Source: Morella rubra (Eukaryota; Streptophyta; Magnoliopsida; Fagales; Myricaceae). Taken from it: a DNA stretch of 64,000 nucleotides. How positions within the stretch are numbered: position 1 is the first letter of the stretch; every line of letters starts with the position of its first letter. Made by a program: the position numbers and the translations under genes. Where the stretch lies: assembly GCA_003952965.2 (NCBI GenBank), contig CM025856.1, positions 6,372,660 to 6,436,659 on the forward strand, written 5' to 3'. A model generated the notes under the pieces. That model made no database searches and was not told the origin of the DNA. It saw nothing but the letters and a program-made list of their open reading frames with translations. Shown here one piece after another: positions 46,032 to 57,024 of this stretch.

Positions 46032-47663
46032 CACTACAACAAAAAGAGCCTATAATGACCAAAAGCTTTTTGACCATATTGTGTTGGTCACTATAAATCG
46101 GATTTTAGTGACCAAAAAAATTTCTCGTTATCATATTGTTTATAGGTCACGAAATTTTTTTTGGTCAATGAAAATGGTCATAAATAGTCATAATATCCAC
46201 CACTTTACTCTATTCTGTTGTCCAATTTTGTAGTCTCAAATACTCTGACTATTTTGTGACGACATTTAGCTAATTATCCACCAAAAAATTGGTCAAAACT
46301 GGAATTTTATATTTCAACCAAAATTCTGGTCAAACACTTCGTAGCTTAATTACTTTCAATGACGACCGATTCTCCATAGTCACAAGTGAGTAAAAGTAGA
46401 TATTCAATTTTTTTTTTTTTGGGTTGGCCTATTAAAAAGAGCTATAGTGACCAAAATCTTTTTTAACCATATTGAGTTGCTCATCATAAATTAGGGTGCA
46501 GTGACCAAAAAATATTTCTCGTTATCATGTTGTTTGTGGTCACGAATTTTTTTATGGTCATAAGAATGGTCATAAAAACTCGCAATTTCCACCACTTTAC
46601 TTTATTCTATTGTCCAATTTTGTAGTCTCAAATACTCTGACTATTTTGTGACGACATTTAGCTAATTATCCACCAAAAAATTGGTCAAAACTTGAATTTT
46701 ATATTTCAACCAAAATTCTCGTCAAACACTTCGTAGCTTGATTACATTCAATGACGACTGATTCTCCATTGTCACAAGTGACTAAAAGTAGACATTCAAT
46801 AGATTATTTTTTGGGTCGGCCTAATTAAAAAGAGCCTATAGTGACTAAATTTTTTTTTAACCATATTGCGTTGGTCACCATAAATTAGGGTGCAGTGACC
46901 AAAAAATATTTCTCGTCATCATGTTGTTTGTGGTCACGAAATTTTTTTATGGTCAATGAGAATGGTCATAAAAACTCGTAATTTTCACCACTTTACTCTA
47001 TTCTATTGTCCAATTTTGCAGTCTCAAATACTCTGACTATTTTGTGACAGCATTTAGCTAATTATCCACCAAAAAATTGGTCAAAACTTGAATTTTATAT
47101 TTCAACCAAAATTCTCGTCAAACACTTTGTAGCTTGATTACATTCAATGACGACCAATTCTCCATTGTCACAAGTGACTAAAAGTAGACATTCAATAGAT
47201 TTTTTTTTTTGGGTTGGCCTAATTAAAAAGAGCCTATGGTGACTATTTTTTTTAACCATATTGCGTTGGTCACCATAAATCAAGGTGCAGTGACTAAAAA
47301 ATATTTCTCGTCATCATATTGTTTGTGGTCATGAATTTTTTTATGGTCAATGAGAATGGTCATAAAAACTCGCAATTTCCACCACTTTACTCTATTCTAT
47401 TGTCCAATTTTGTAGTCTCAAATACTTTGACTATTTTGTGACGGCATTTAGCTAATTATCCACCAAAAAATTGGTCAAAACTTGAATTTTATATTTCAAC
47501 AAAATTCTCGTCAAACACTTCGTAGCTCGATTACATTTATTGACGACTGATTCTCCTTTATCACAAGTGACTAAAAGTAGACATTCAATGGGTTATTATT
47601 TTTTGGGTCGGTCTCATTAAAAAGAGCCTATAGTGACCAAAATCCTTTTGACCATAATACGAT
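46032..47663 (+). repeat. CACTA terminus with about 395-bp tandem repeats (right array)
   Basis: It starts CACTACAACAAAAAGAGCC, then 'tataatgaccaaaag'. Units starting 'aaaagagcctatagtgac' recur at 46044, 46437, 46830, 47228 and 47622 (spacings 393, 393, 398, 394), and the last is a partial unit ending near 47663. Units are very similar to each other and to the array at 21167, including the block 'ccaccactttactttattc'. No coding frame. It sits at the 3' side of the minus-strand transposase (50350-48001), where a CACTA 3' end belongs. Confidence 0.85.
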
Positions 47664-48000
47664 TTTACTTTTTTCAGGTCAAGGTCTGGTTTTGATAAAC
47701 GAACCCGAAAAAAAAATCTTGTTAGTGTTCGTGTTTCTAACCAGAAACCAAAACATTCAAAGGAATCGACCCTTTTTTTACTCTTAGAAACTTTATTTTA
47801 TTTTAAAATAATAGTTAAAAATTAAGTTTATTAATCATATAAAAAGAGAAATAGTAAGAATTTTTAATTGAAAACTCATAAAAATTCTCTCTCTAAAATT
47901 GCTAGGCAAACTTGCCTCCAATAATTTTTTTTATCAATTACATAAATGTGAAAAAATTAAATTCAAGACTTGTCCGAAACAAATACATAACGGTGAACAT
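47664..48000. other. Spacer between array and transposase 3' end
   Basis: AT-rich; presumably 3' untranslated and internal element sequence. Nothing else is seen. Confidence 0.4.
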
Positions 48001-50370
48001 CTAGTCATCACTATCTTCTCCATCATCAGATGATGGATCTGTGTCATGTGTTGTTGTGTGATCTTCATCTTCCGAAGCATTGTCAAGGTCAATTTCATCG
48101 TCAAAATCCATGCTAGTGTGCGAGTCACCCGCATTGGCCACAAAGTCGGTTACTTCAGTAGGGATGTCATCTCGGTATAGAGGTATCTCTTCGTTGATGG
48201 ACTCATCAATGGATGGAAGCCCGCCTAAACAATGGTTCTCCTGCAAGATATCGGTTTCGTTGGCTTGATCTTCATCTTCTTCCAAAGTAGACATGTTATT
48301 GGTGGACGATGATGCTGCAAGATATCCTCTTGGTAAGGCGGCCTGCACCACATGCAATTGCCTTTACCTGTAATTTTGGTGTCCTTCAAGTAGAATACCT
48401 GCGTTGCTTGGGTGGCTAGGATGAATGGATCTGACTTGTACCAAGTTCGAGAAAAATTGACTAATGTGAAATGCTCCTCGTAGATGACTTCCCTTATTCC
48501 TACCCTTAACACCAAGGTCCCACCAATCGCATTTGAACAGAAAAACATTATGATCCCCCATATATCGGACCTTGATGATATCCACAAGCACACCAAAGTA
48601 GTCGATTGGGTTACCATTGTGGAAGCTCTCGACTGAGACACCGCTGTTTTGGGTTCGTCTATATAAATCAAGTTGTTTCGTGTGGAACCTTGATCCATTT
48701 ATAACACAACTAGTATAAGATTCAACACGCTGGTCAGGCCCACACGCCAAGGCGTATAATCCTTCAGATAGAGGACACCTTCAGCATGTTGACCTAAAAA
48801 AAATAAAAAATGCAATGAAATGTTTTAAACTGAAAGATAGTTGTATATGTTAAACTACGAAAATGGAAAAGAGTTACAACATTTGTTAGCAAAAAGCAAA
48901 AAAAAAATTGTACCATTTATAACACTTAACGACGTTTGAACCAAGTAATTCTAACATGTAGAAATTTAATGATTGCTCTCATAATCTCGTTCAAGTGCTC
49001 TCATAAAATAAACATAAGTGACAAATTTCAAGTTAGTATACAAGTAAGTATATTAAATTGTATATCAATATATGAAAAAAATATAAGAATTTCACGCTCT
49101 CAAAGCTGCAATTCATCACAATTATTGAGGATATACCAACGAGCTTTGAGAAAAAACTTGTTCGTCCAAACGGTGCGTATTGGCCTTTCCCAAAGGACGT
49201 AGAATGCTTAAGAAAACTGAAAGTCGACTAGAATCGTAAATTTGGCTTGTAACGGGGTTACGATTACGATTACGAACGTCTGATTCAATCTCACACTCTG
49301 CAAGGTAATTGGAACAATAGGTCAAGCATTCAAGGAGGATGTAAGCCTTAGCAATGGAACCCTCAGCACGTGCTTTATTTTTCACCATACGCTTTAGCGT
49401 TCCAAGGTATCTCTCACCAGAGTACATCCAACGACCTTGCACAGGACCACCAAGTAACAGTTCACGTGGCAAGTGAACTGGAAGATGTACCATAATTGTA
49501 AAAAAAGATGGAGGAAATATAGTCTCCATCTTGCAAAGGATTTTAACTATGTCTTCCTGTACGTGTTCAACCACGTCCACACTTATGGTTCTGGCGCACA
49601 ATGCTCTGAAGAACATGCATAGCTCAATGATAGTTGTACTAACCTTCTTTGGAAGCAAACCACGTACTGCTATAGGTATCAATCTTTGCATCAATATGTG
49701 ACAGTCGTTTCTCTTCAGACCACTAAGCTTACACTCGTTGAGATCAACGCACCTTGAAATGTTGGAAGAAAAGCCATCCGGAAACTTTACCATGTTAAAC
49801 GAAGTGCAAAATGCTTTCTTCTCCGGCCTTGACAAGGTAAAGCAAGCTGGAGGCATCGATGAAACACCGTTAAGGCCCATCTGAAGATGAAGATTATGCC
49901 GTATACCCATTGTGAATAAATCTTTCCTTGACTCTAGATTGTCCTTGGTTTTACCTACCACACCAAGTATTGTTGAAATGAGATTGTCACATATGTTTTT
50001 CTCAATATGCATTACATCCAAACAATGACGTAACTTGTTGGATGACCAATAAGGCAAAGAGAAGAATATACTTTTTTTAGTCCAATTCCGATCTAGCTCT
50101 GTACGTGGTCTTTTTCTTGATGATGACTGCTTTCCAAACTCAATGTTACTAATCATGCTTAACTGTTGCAAAATGTTGTCACCATCCAATATAGGGGGTG
50201 CATCCCTTAATTCCCTAGTGCCATCAAATGGTGTCCTTTGATGTCACATCTTATGACCTGATGGAAGGAATCTTCTGTGACCCATGTAACATAATTTCTT
50301 ACTATATTTCAACCATTTGCTATCAGTGTTCTCATTGCAACATGGACAAGCTAGTGTTTTGAAAAGCACT
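48001..50370 (-). pseudogene. tnp2/TNPD-type CACTA transposase, 5'-truncated, largely open
   Basis: On the minus strand: the end of the tnp2 core (LACPCCNENTDSKWLKYSKK, then CYMGHRRFLPSGHKM, 50350-50245); a frame change; then one open frame of 355 codons (50189-49122) with LRHCLDVMHIEKNICDNLIS, GIRHNLHLQMGLNG, FPDGFSSNISRCVDLNECKL, ELCMFFRALCARTI, CKMETIFPPSFFTIMVHLPV and MYSGERYLGTLKRMVKNKAR, which together make a complete DUF4218 domain. After an intron-like AT-rich stretch (about 49120-48790) comes DUF4216 (VESYTSCVINGSRFHTKQLD through FGVLVDIIKVRYM and VFLFKCDWWDLG, 48740-48500), then an acidic D/E/T-rich C-terminal tail ending at 48001. The N-terminal Transpos_assoc domain and most of tnp2 are absent. 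A different, less decayed lineage than the copy at 31560. Confidence 0.87.
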
Positions 50371-50730
50371 AGAAACCCCTAAAAACAGAGAAACAATCCA
50401 ATCAGTACTGTACCAGCAAAGTAGCCTAATAATATCTTGAAGTAGACATTATTACAAAACTGGTTGATGCAGCTGAGCTTTGAAGTTGAAGAACTCTAAA
50501 CTATTTAGCCAACAGTCAAAAAATTATTTGCTCACGGCCTAATTCCTGACTTGCCATCCCCTCCCTCAGTACTCTATCGAAGAATTCTTCCAAGGTGTCT
50601 TTCCCATAGCTTGGCGTGAGATACTGGAGAGTGGAGAGTGACTAAGAGATTTAATTTGAGTGAGAGGGAGCGAGAGAGACTAAGAGATTTTGAGAGAGAG
50701 GGAGCTTGAGGGAGATCTGGAGCTTGGACA
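50371..50730. other. Leader-like sequence next to the truncated transposase
   Basis: On the minus strand a CT-rich tract (about 50720-50610) is followed by a short open stretch and, at about 50385, 'tttttag|gggtttctag' just before the tnp2 remnant, which resembles a 3' splice site. This could be a leader exon and intron of a chimeric transcript, or chance. I recognise no protein. Confidence 0.25.
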
Positions 50731-53290
50731 ACAAACAGGGGAGCCTTCTTGGTATTGACGCTGCTATTATTTTGAAAAGAGAGCTAGTTTCTAGGATTTG
50801 TTTGTTATTTTCAATTTAAATTTTATAAACTAATTTTTAATATTCATATTTTATAAGCCTTTGATTAAGTTTTATTTGAAAAATTTTACGCTTTTATTTC
50901 TTTCTCTTAATTTTAATTTTGCTATAACATAGGGACTTCATAATGAATAAATAAGTAATTGACCTTCTTACTAGGGGTACCCCTTTCAGCCGCCCCTGTG
51001 CTAACCTCAATTCTTAAGTTGGAAAAAAGTTAAATTACATGGACTGAAAGGATTAATTAAGCCTTATTTTTTGAGAAAAAAAATTAAGAGAAGCTTTACT
51101 TTGCATCCCTAAACTATAAAAGCCAATGTTTGAGTCTAAATTATCAATTTCATTACGTTATGTCCTTGAATTATCAAAATTCATTTATGTGCATCAAAAA
51201 ATAAGAGTTAATATTTAATCTACATGAGGGTTGATATGTAACAGGTCCATGACATTTGTTTGAGGCAGCTGATTGTGCTCTTGGACGAATGTATGAAAGA
51301 TTTTTGCACCCGCGAAATGAAAATAGAAGCGTATGTTTATCATATACATGATATATGATAATTAACCTAAGTACCTTATATGTGCGTATCTAATATTCAA
51401 CCATTATTAGAACAAATACTGCTAAAAGTGTAAGGTTTAGGGCCGGTCACAAGAATCGCCGCTACAAATGGTGACCATTTTTTTGTTATCAATTAATTAA
51501 TCTTAATTTTTGAATTTTGAATAGTTCATCAATTGAAGGGTTGCATAAGTGGTATGAATCATTTGAGAATTGGTAGTCGTCCTTAGACCCGATAGAAAAA
51601 AATTACTTTCTAAGTGCTTAGCCATACTCTTTGTAAGCGTTCGGTACCGCCCTCAGGTCGTATTTGGGATCATGGATTGACAAAATTGGGCACTTAATAA
51701 ATTAAAGGCCTCAAAGTATGACCTTAATTAATGTAAAGTAATAATTCTGTTAAATTGCTGAACCACTTGTAACTTACAAGTAATAAAAACCCACTTCTAT
51801 TGCATCTTTCACTACCAAATCCTTGTTTACTGCAATTGGTGGAAACCACTTATATTGCTTTCAGACAGGAATTTTTATTACTCAATAAACTCCTGATTTA
51901 ATTTTCCCTTAGATCAAACACTAATAATCTAAAATTTTAATTGCATCACGTTGATCTTGTAGCATTAAACTCGTCCCCATCAAAATTTTAAATCCATTTT
52001 GTAAATTAAGTTCCAATTACAGTTGAGCTATTATTATGCAGTGTGAGATTGGCCCCTTAATTAGTTCATGATGGCGTCCACGTATTGTTTATGTTCTGTT
52101 TAATACTTTTATTCTATTTACCCAAAAAGAAAAAAACTTAACTAGAAAGAAGGAAGGTTACGACGTTGAATAAAAAAATAAGAAAAAGTTGGTGAGAAGA
52201 AGAGTGAAAGTAGGATATTTTGATATGTTTAGAAAAAGTAGGATATTTTGATATTTTCAAATTTTGAATTATGTGTTTGTTTGCATCCAATGGAAATTTC
52301 AAAAGATTAAAAGAGATTTTGAGTCTTATATTTTCTTTTATTTAGAATTCTAGTTAAAGTATTTTTTTCTAATTAAAAATCATGTGTGGATCCAAATTTT
52401 TAGCCTTAGCACTAAATAACGATTTTTGTTAATATCAATTATGAGGGAGCAAAGAAACGGTGGTTTGTTGGGTGGGTTTCCATAAAGAGCATATATAGTC
52501 ATTACGTAGCTCTTCGTGGCAACTTTTGAACCATATGGCCCCTCCTCACCTTTTTTTGCTTTTAAGGCAAGTTATGCTATCTCACTTGTTGTTTTTTATT
52601 TTTGATTTTTTTGGTTTTAAATTAAGAAATAAATTTAGGTTTTTTAAGGTAATTTGAAATTTTTTAAAAAGATTTTGATAAAAAAAAAAATACACTACAG
52701 CGTCAGTTGAAGATGAAATTGACTTAAAAAATGCCACCTCATTTAATAAATAAGAGTTTCTATTGTTTGGATATAGAAAAATAAATTATTATAAAAAGTA
52801 TATATATATATATATCTTTGAACATAAAGAATTTACTAAAATTTTATTTTAATTTAATTACTGCAACTAACTAAAATGTCAGTTAATTATGTCCCTCCAC
52901 TTACCTAAAGTATTCACTACATTATCAATATGGAATAACACTCGGTCAAATCCCTCCACTTAATTGAATTTTCAGAGTTTAAATGGCTTGTTACAAGTGC
53001 GCAGGTACAATAATTAAATCTTTTGAGAAGTTAACCTCAATGAATTTCGCATTGGAAGCCATTATACGCTAAGGGAATTTCTTTAAAACAAAAACAAAAA
53101 AATCAACGTCAATTCAAAATGTGAACTTGATCTCTTGGCCTATCTTTTAGGAGAGCGTTAGAGATGATAAGGAAGTTAATGCTTTGCTAGAAATAAGGAA
53201 CATGCTGCCATTTCATTTATTTTGGAGTGCGGCTAAAGCACAATTTTCATAATATACTCGACGATCAATTTTTTCCCACAAAAAAAATTT
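50731..53290. other. AT-rich spacer; repeat scraps, no gene
   Basis: Near 51090-51200 ('actttgcatccctaaactat', 'catttcattacg'-like blocks) there is a decayed MULE-MITE-like piece. At 51424 'gtcacaagaatcgccgctac' resembles a CACTA-type subterminal sequence. An AT microsatellite lies at 52799-52814. Otherwise I see nothing. Confidence 0.4.
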
Positions 53291-53299
53291 CAGTTTTAT

Positions 53300-54025
53300 T
53301 TTTCTTTTTAGAGTGGCGGGAGGTATGGCGCCTCAAATTAGAGATACAATTTTTTTCCTTCATATGTTCGAGTTATATGGGAAGAACGGCAAACTTTCAT
53401 GTGTAGGTTATCTGAAAATACCAAAGACTCTCCTTCATCCATCAAAAACAAAAATCTTGTGTGGAAGAATCAAATATACAGTGCTTTGCAAGGTAATTTC
53501 CATTACTTTCATTTATATTGCTTTTTGTTTGAAGGCATTTTGAGTTTTATCTGTGTTGATTTTTTTTCATCGGTATTTCAAGGATGTATCGGTTTGGGAT
53601 GAACAGTAGTGGAGGGAAAAAATCCAACTTCGGAGTGGTAGGACCCACACTGAATTCTAATATTCGTGTTTATGCGAACAATAACAACTCTGTTCGACCA
53701 AATATGAACTCCAGTATTAGTGTTCATAGGAAATCGATGACTAGAGCTGTTGTACAAGCAACGGGTTCAGTAGAAAAAAGAATGTGGACTTTAAGGGATG
53801 AGTGGAACCATGCGATAATTTCGGTGACATTGAAACTACTCAAGAGGAAGAAACATAAAATACTGAAGGTAAAATGTGAAGCCTCTCATGGTTTTAATTA
53901 TTCTTTGTTAAAAATAATATGTAAACATTTGATTTGATCTTGTAGACATGACAATTCCACCGGACCATGATGATACTGAGATAGCCGAATTGAAAAAGCA
54001 AATTGCTCGCAATAACGGTAATTAC
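53300..54025 (+). other. Exon-like segments of unknown gene
   Basis: Three open pieces are bounded by plausible splice sites: about 53380-53491 (MCRLSENTKDSPSSIKNKNL..., ending gcaag|gtaatttcc); 53583-53868 (MYRFGMNSSGGKKSNFGVV..., N/S-rich then basic, ending ctgaag|gtaaaatg); and 53945-54018 (after ttgtag, DMTIPPDHDDTEIAELKKQI, ending acg|gtaattac). The last resembles the start of a coiled coil. I do not recognise the protein, and reading-frame phase across the joints is unproven, so this may be a gene fragment or chance. Confidence 0.3.
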
Positions 54026-55260
54026 CACTATACTATGCGTCAATCATAATTTGTTCTTGAGCTCTTTTTAGAGGCTACGTGATATAAAGTTGGTTGATAA
54101 TTTGCTGTATTCGTTCTTGTTTGTCCCGAACTTTTCTTCTTAAAGATTTGTTAGGTTACTGATTTTTTAAATCTCACTTTGAATACTTTCACCGAGGGAA
54201 CACAGCACATTGAGAATATTCGAGGATCTTTACCGTACTTCTTCTGTGTAACACTATGTCTGCTGACATCTTTTTTTTTTTTTCTGAGATGTCTGCTGAC
54301 CTCAATAACCAGAAAAATAAGCAACCTTTGATAATGATAGTAGTAGAAAATATCTTATCCCATATAATACAAAAGAAAAAAGAAAATTGTGTCGTAATGC
54401 AGTACGTGCATAGCTGAGTGCTTCTGCGTGGAGTAGTACGCAGTCTTTTTTTCTTATTCTTTTTTCCAGCTTTCGTTTTGTTGTGTTTTTATAGTTCTTT
54501 TTCCATTGTTTTGTCAGGTTGTAATTTCCTCATGCTTTGTCAATATAATATAGGAGTTCGTGTAGTAAAAAAAATAAAAAATACTTAATCTTCACATCCG
54601 TGGGGCTCCTGGCCAGCGTAAAATTTGCCACCAATAATATTTTAGTACAGATGTCTATAGATAGAGCACTAAGTTTTTTTGGCTGAGAACCTCCCAATAC
54701 AGGGGTTATAACCACTTCTTTTAGTCACCTTCCTTAAAATTACAAATTAGAAGCCGCATACATTAATGAATGAAAAGAGAGTTTACTCAACTCATTTAAA
54801 AGCGTACCTCTAACTTCTGTACAACCAAAATTACTTACGGGCTTATCAAGCCAAGAGTGCCTCGTTTTCATTTGTAGGGGTTTTTTAAATTCTAGTTCTA
54901 TTCCGCCTAATATTCTGCACTGTGACTCTGTTTTTCCTGCTTTCTAGTTATTTGAATACAATTGCTTCAAGAAAAAAAATAGGGCGAAAAGTAGAGGGAA
55001 CTGGGAAGGGAGGAGGGAAGATACAGTACATTAGAAACTTCCCGGAAATGTGCCAAAATGATGACCCTTCCCCAGCAAAAAACAATTGGCCCCGCAGATA
55101 ACTGTGCCACTAGAAAGTTAAAAGACCCGACACCAATTTCTCTACTCCTTTCGTATTGCCATTTCATCTTTCTCCAACATATTAGAAGAGCAGTTTTGTG
55201 GCTCAAGTCTTTGTCGCTCAGTCTTTGAAAAGCTAATCTACATCATTGATATTGTACCGT
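54026..55260. other. Spacer, no gene; possible LINE/SINE tail
   Basis: At about 54674-54690 'tttttttggctgagaacctc' is, on the minus strand, a tail-like 'ctcagccaaaaaaa', as at 28500 and similar to the LINE tail at 56510. Nothing else is recognised. Confidence 0.35.
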
Positions 55261-55295
55261 AAGTGGTTAGACCCATTTTGCATTAGAGAGCATAT
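55261..55295 (+). mobile_element. Copia LTR sequence left of the second TRIM, ending in TSD CATAT
   Basis: 'gcattagagagcatat' (about 55280-55295) matches 'cattaaagagcatat' at 18152-18166. CATAT at 55291-55295 is the TRIM target duplication. Confidence 0.6.
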
Positions 55296-55969
55296 CTCTA
55301 TTACACTTACTCTGTACTGAGTTTCACAATTATGACTGCACCAATAGGTTCGGGATGGCCTAAAACCTTAGGAACCTGTCTAACCTGCTCGAAAACCGGC
55401 CTAAAAGCTCCTGAACCGATTGAAAAACCCACTTTGGAACAAAATCGGAATCTTTCGGAATATTCTAATTCCCTGGAATATTCTCTGATGACGTGGCAAT
55501 ACTGACTGGGACTCACTGCTGACGTGTCACTGACGTGGATGATGACGTGGCATAACACGTAGGGCCACGCGCCCTACCTCTCTTCGGCGCGTGGGGGCGC
55601 ATGTGCTCGTGGATGGCGTGGTCCGAATTATTGCGGCGCGTGACGGCGCGTCTTGGCTCCTCCGGCGACGAGGTTTCGACTTCTGGCTTCGTCTCGACCT
55701 CCTCTATAGGCTGGTGCCCTCCAATATCTGATTGGACCACTTTTTATTTTCGGACCTTCTCTGCTTCACCTGAAAAAACGACTCAGGCCCCTCGAACCAG
55801 GCTCCGATACCACTGGTTGGGAAAAAGGGTACAAAAATTAAAGAATGGAACATCAAAAATTTACGGACATCTATCTACAAGTTGGGAGGCCGAACTCCAG
55901 ATATCAAATAGATTTTTACTCAAAGTCTACTTCTATTCTAAGTCTATCTTATGGGTGTGGACCCCAACA
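55296..55969 (-). mobile_element. Second TRIM copy, 3' LTR deleted
   Basis: It shares internal sequence with 19830-20404 ('actgcaccaat', 'cctaaaaccttagga', 'ctgctcgaaaaccggcctaaaagc', 'ggcgacgaggttt'), then has the primer site (gctccgataccac, about 55801-55813) and a right LTR of about 155 bp (55816-55969), shortened internally compared with 350 bp in the other copy but ending properly in GGACCCCAACA. The left LTR and adjoining internal part are gone, yet the TSD CATAT is on both sides (55291-55295, 55970-55974), so the loss happened after insertion, within the element. Confidence 0.75.
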
Positions 55970-56165
55970 CATATCCTGCAAAAATCAAATTTAAATTCAA
56001 ACACATCCGTGACTCAAGCTTAGCCCAGTATCTTGTAAATTCCGTTTGTTGTTTTCGTTTCTTCTATAGTCTAGCCTAACGGTAGTTTATTTTCCATACT
56101 TGTGCATGTATAGCTGGCATCCCTTGATTCTCTCATATTCCAAGTACTATATATTTTATTGTTAC
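55970..56165 (+). mobile_element. Copia LTR sequence right of the second TRIM
   Basis: 'catatcctgcaaaaatcaaatttaaattc... cctaacggtagttta ... tactatatatttta' matches 18161-18350 closely, so both TRIM copies sit in the same copia family. Confidence 0.75.
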
Positions 56166-56504
56166 ATCAATGAAAAGTGTGTCAAATTACACACGTAAAT
56201 CAGTCTCTGTATTTTCTATATTCATCAAGCAACCGCGATGCGCCATTTTAAACCATCGTGTGAACATATTTCAAGAAACTTCTCAAAATTTTGATGCGAT
56301 AGTGTGAGAATTTCCTTTACCACCACCGATCTGGACATTGACCGTTGCTTGTAGAGCAAGGGTCGATTCATAGAGTAGCTCCAACGATGGAACCAGAGTT
56401 GGAAAACACAGGAATTCTTTGGCACAGTTTTGAAATTGGGCACCAAAAGTCTTATATGTTGGTGTTTCAGAGCCCACCAAATTAGGGAGGTGGTTGAAGG
56501 AGAA
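56166..56504. other. Unassigned sequence
   Basis: A short minus-strand frame (about 56480-56283, GSETPTYKTFGAQFQNCAKE...) has no family I recognise. It may be a gene scrap. Confidence 0.25.
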
Positions 56505-56752
56505 CTCTTTTTTTTGCTGAGTAACCTCTCATATATTAAGCAAACAAACTAAAAAGCCGAATATGCTCAGGTAAACTAGACAGAGAAATAAAACAGAAAT
56601 TACAAGAAGGAACCCAATTAGCCAAACTATGCGCCAACAAATTGCACCTACGAGAAACCCAAGCCACCTTCCAGTCCCGGAACCCCAACAGCCCACCTCT
56701 AATACCCTCCACCATATGCGCAATCGCCCAGCAGTGGAAGGATCACTGTATA
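56505..56752 (-). pseudogene. LINE 3' end: RNase H-like C-terminus and A-tail
   Basis: The minus strand reads HCWAIAHMVEGIRGGLLGFR, then WKVAWVSRRCNLLAHSLANW (about 56730-56620). 'V.R..N..AH.LA' is the end of the RNase H-like (RVT_3) domain of plant LINE polyproteins. A stop follows, then ATATATGAGAGGTTACTCAGC and an A-run (56508-56516). The upstream part is missing because a copia LTR begins at 56753. Confidence 0.75.
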
Positions 56753-57005
56753 TGTTAATGGTGAAAGAATTAAGGAAAAGGGATATTGCGTTAACTTAAT
56801 CTTTATTGAATCTATCATTCAGTATTTATACAAGAGTATGACGTGAATAAAAGCTGTAAAGCTATATAACAGAATGGAAACAGACTAACTACACGAGAGT
56901 ATTCTGGAACTTTCGCAAGCAGTTGATGAAAACTGTAAGTCGTCTGAAGCTAGCATTGGGTCTTGAACTACAAGTCGTCGGGTCTTCGGGTATATTCATC
57001 CCCCA
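56753..57005 (-). repeat. Copia 3' LTR (about 250 bp)
   Basis: On the minus strand it ends ...CTTTCACCATTAACA. It includes TTGTATAAATACTG (a TATA-like box, about 56822-56835) and AATAAAG (about 56803). The start is TG at 57005 or 56998, directly after the G-rich polypurine tract. Positions 56753-56870 match the right LTR at 61395-61510. Confidence 0.75.
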
Positions 57006-57024
57006 CCCCCCCCCCCCCCCCTCC

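Noticed and set aside
46029..53300. Second end of the CACTA that starts at 46032
   Set aside because: I searched for TAGTG followed by CGT (the left flank) with matching terminal sequence and found none; the transposase is cut near 50370, so the element is probably truncated.
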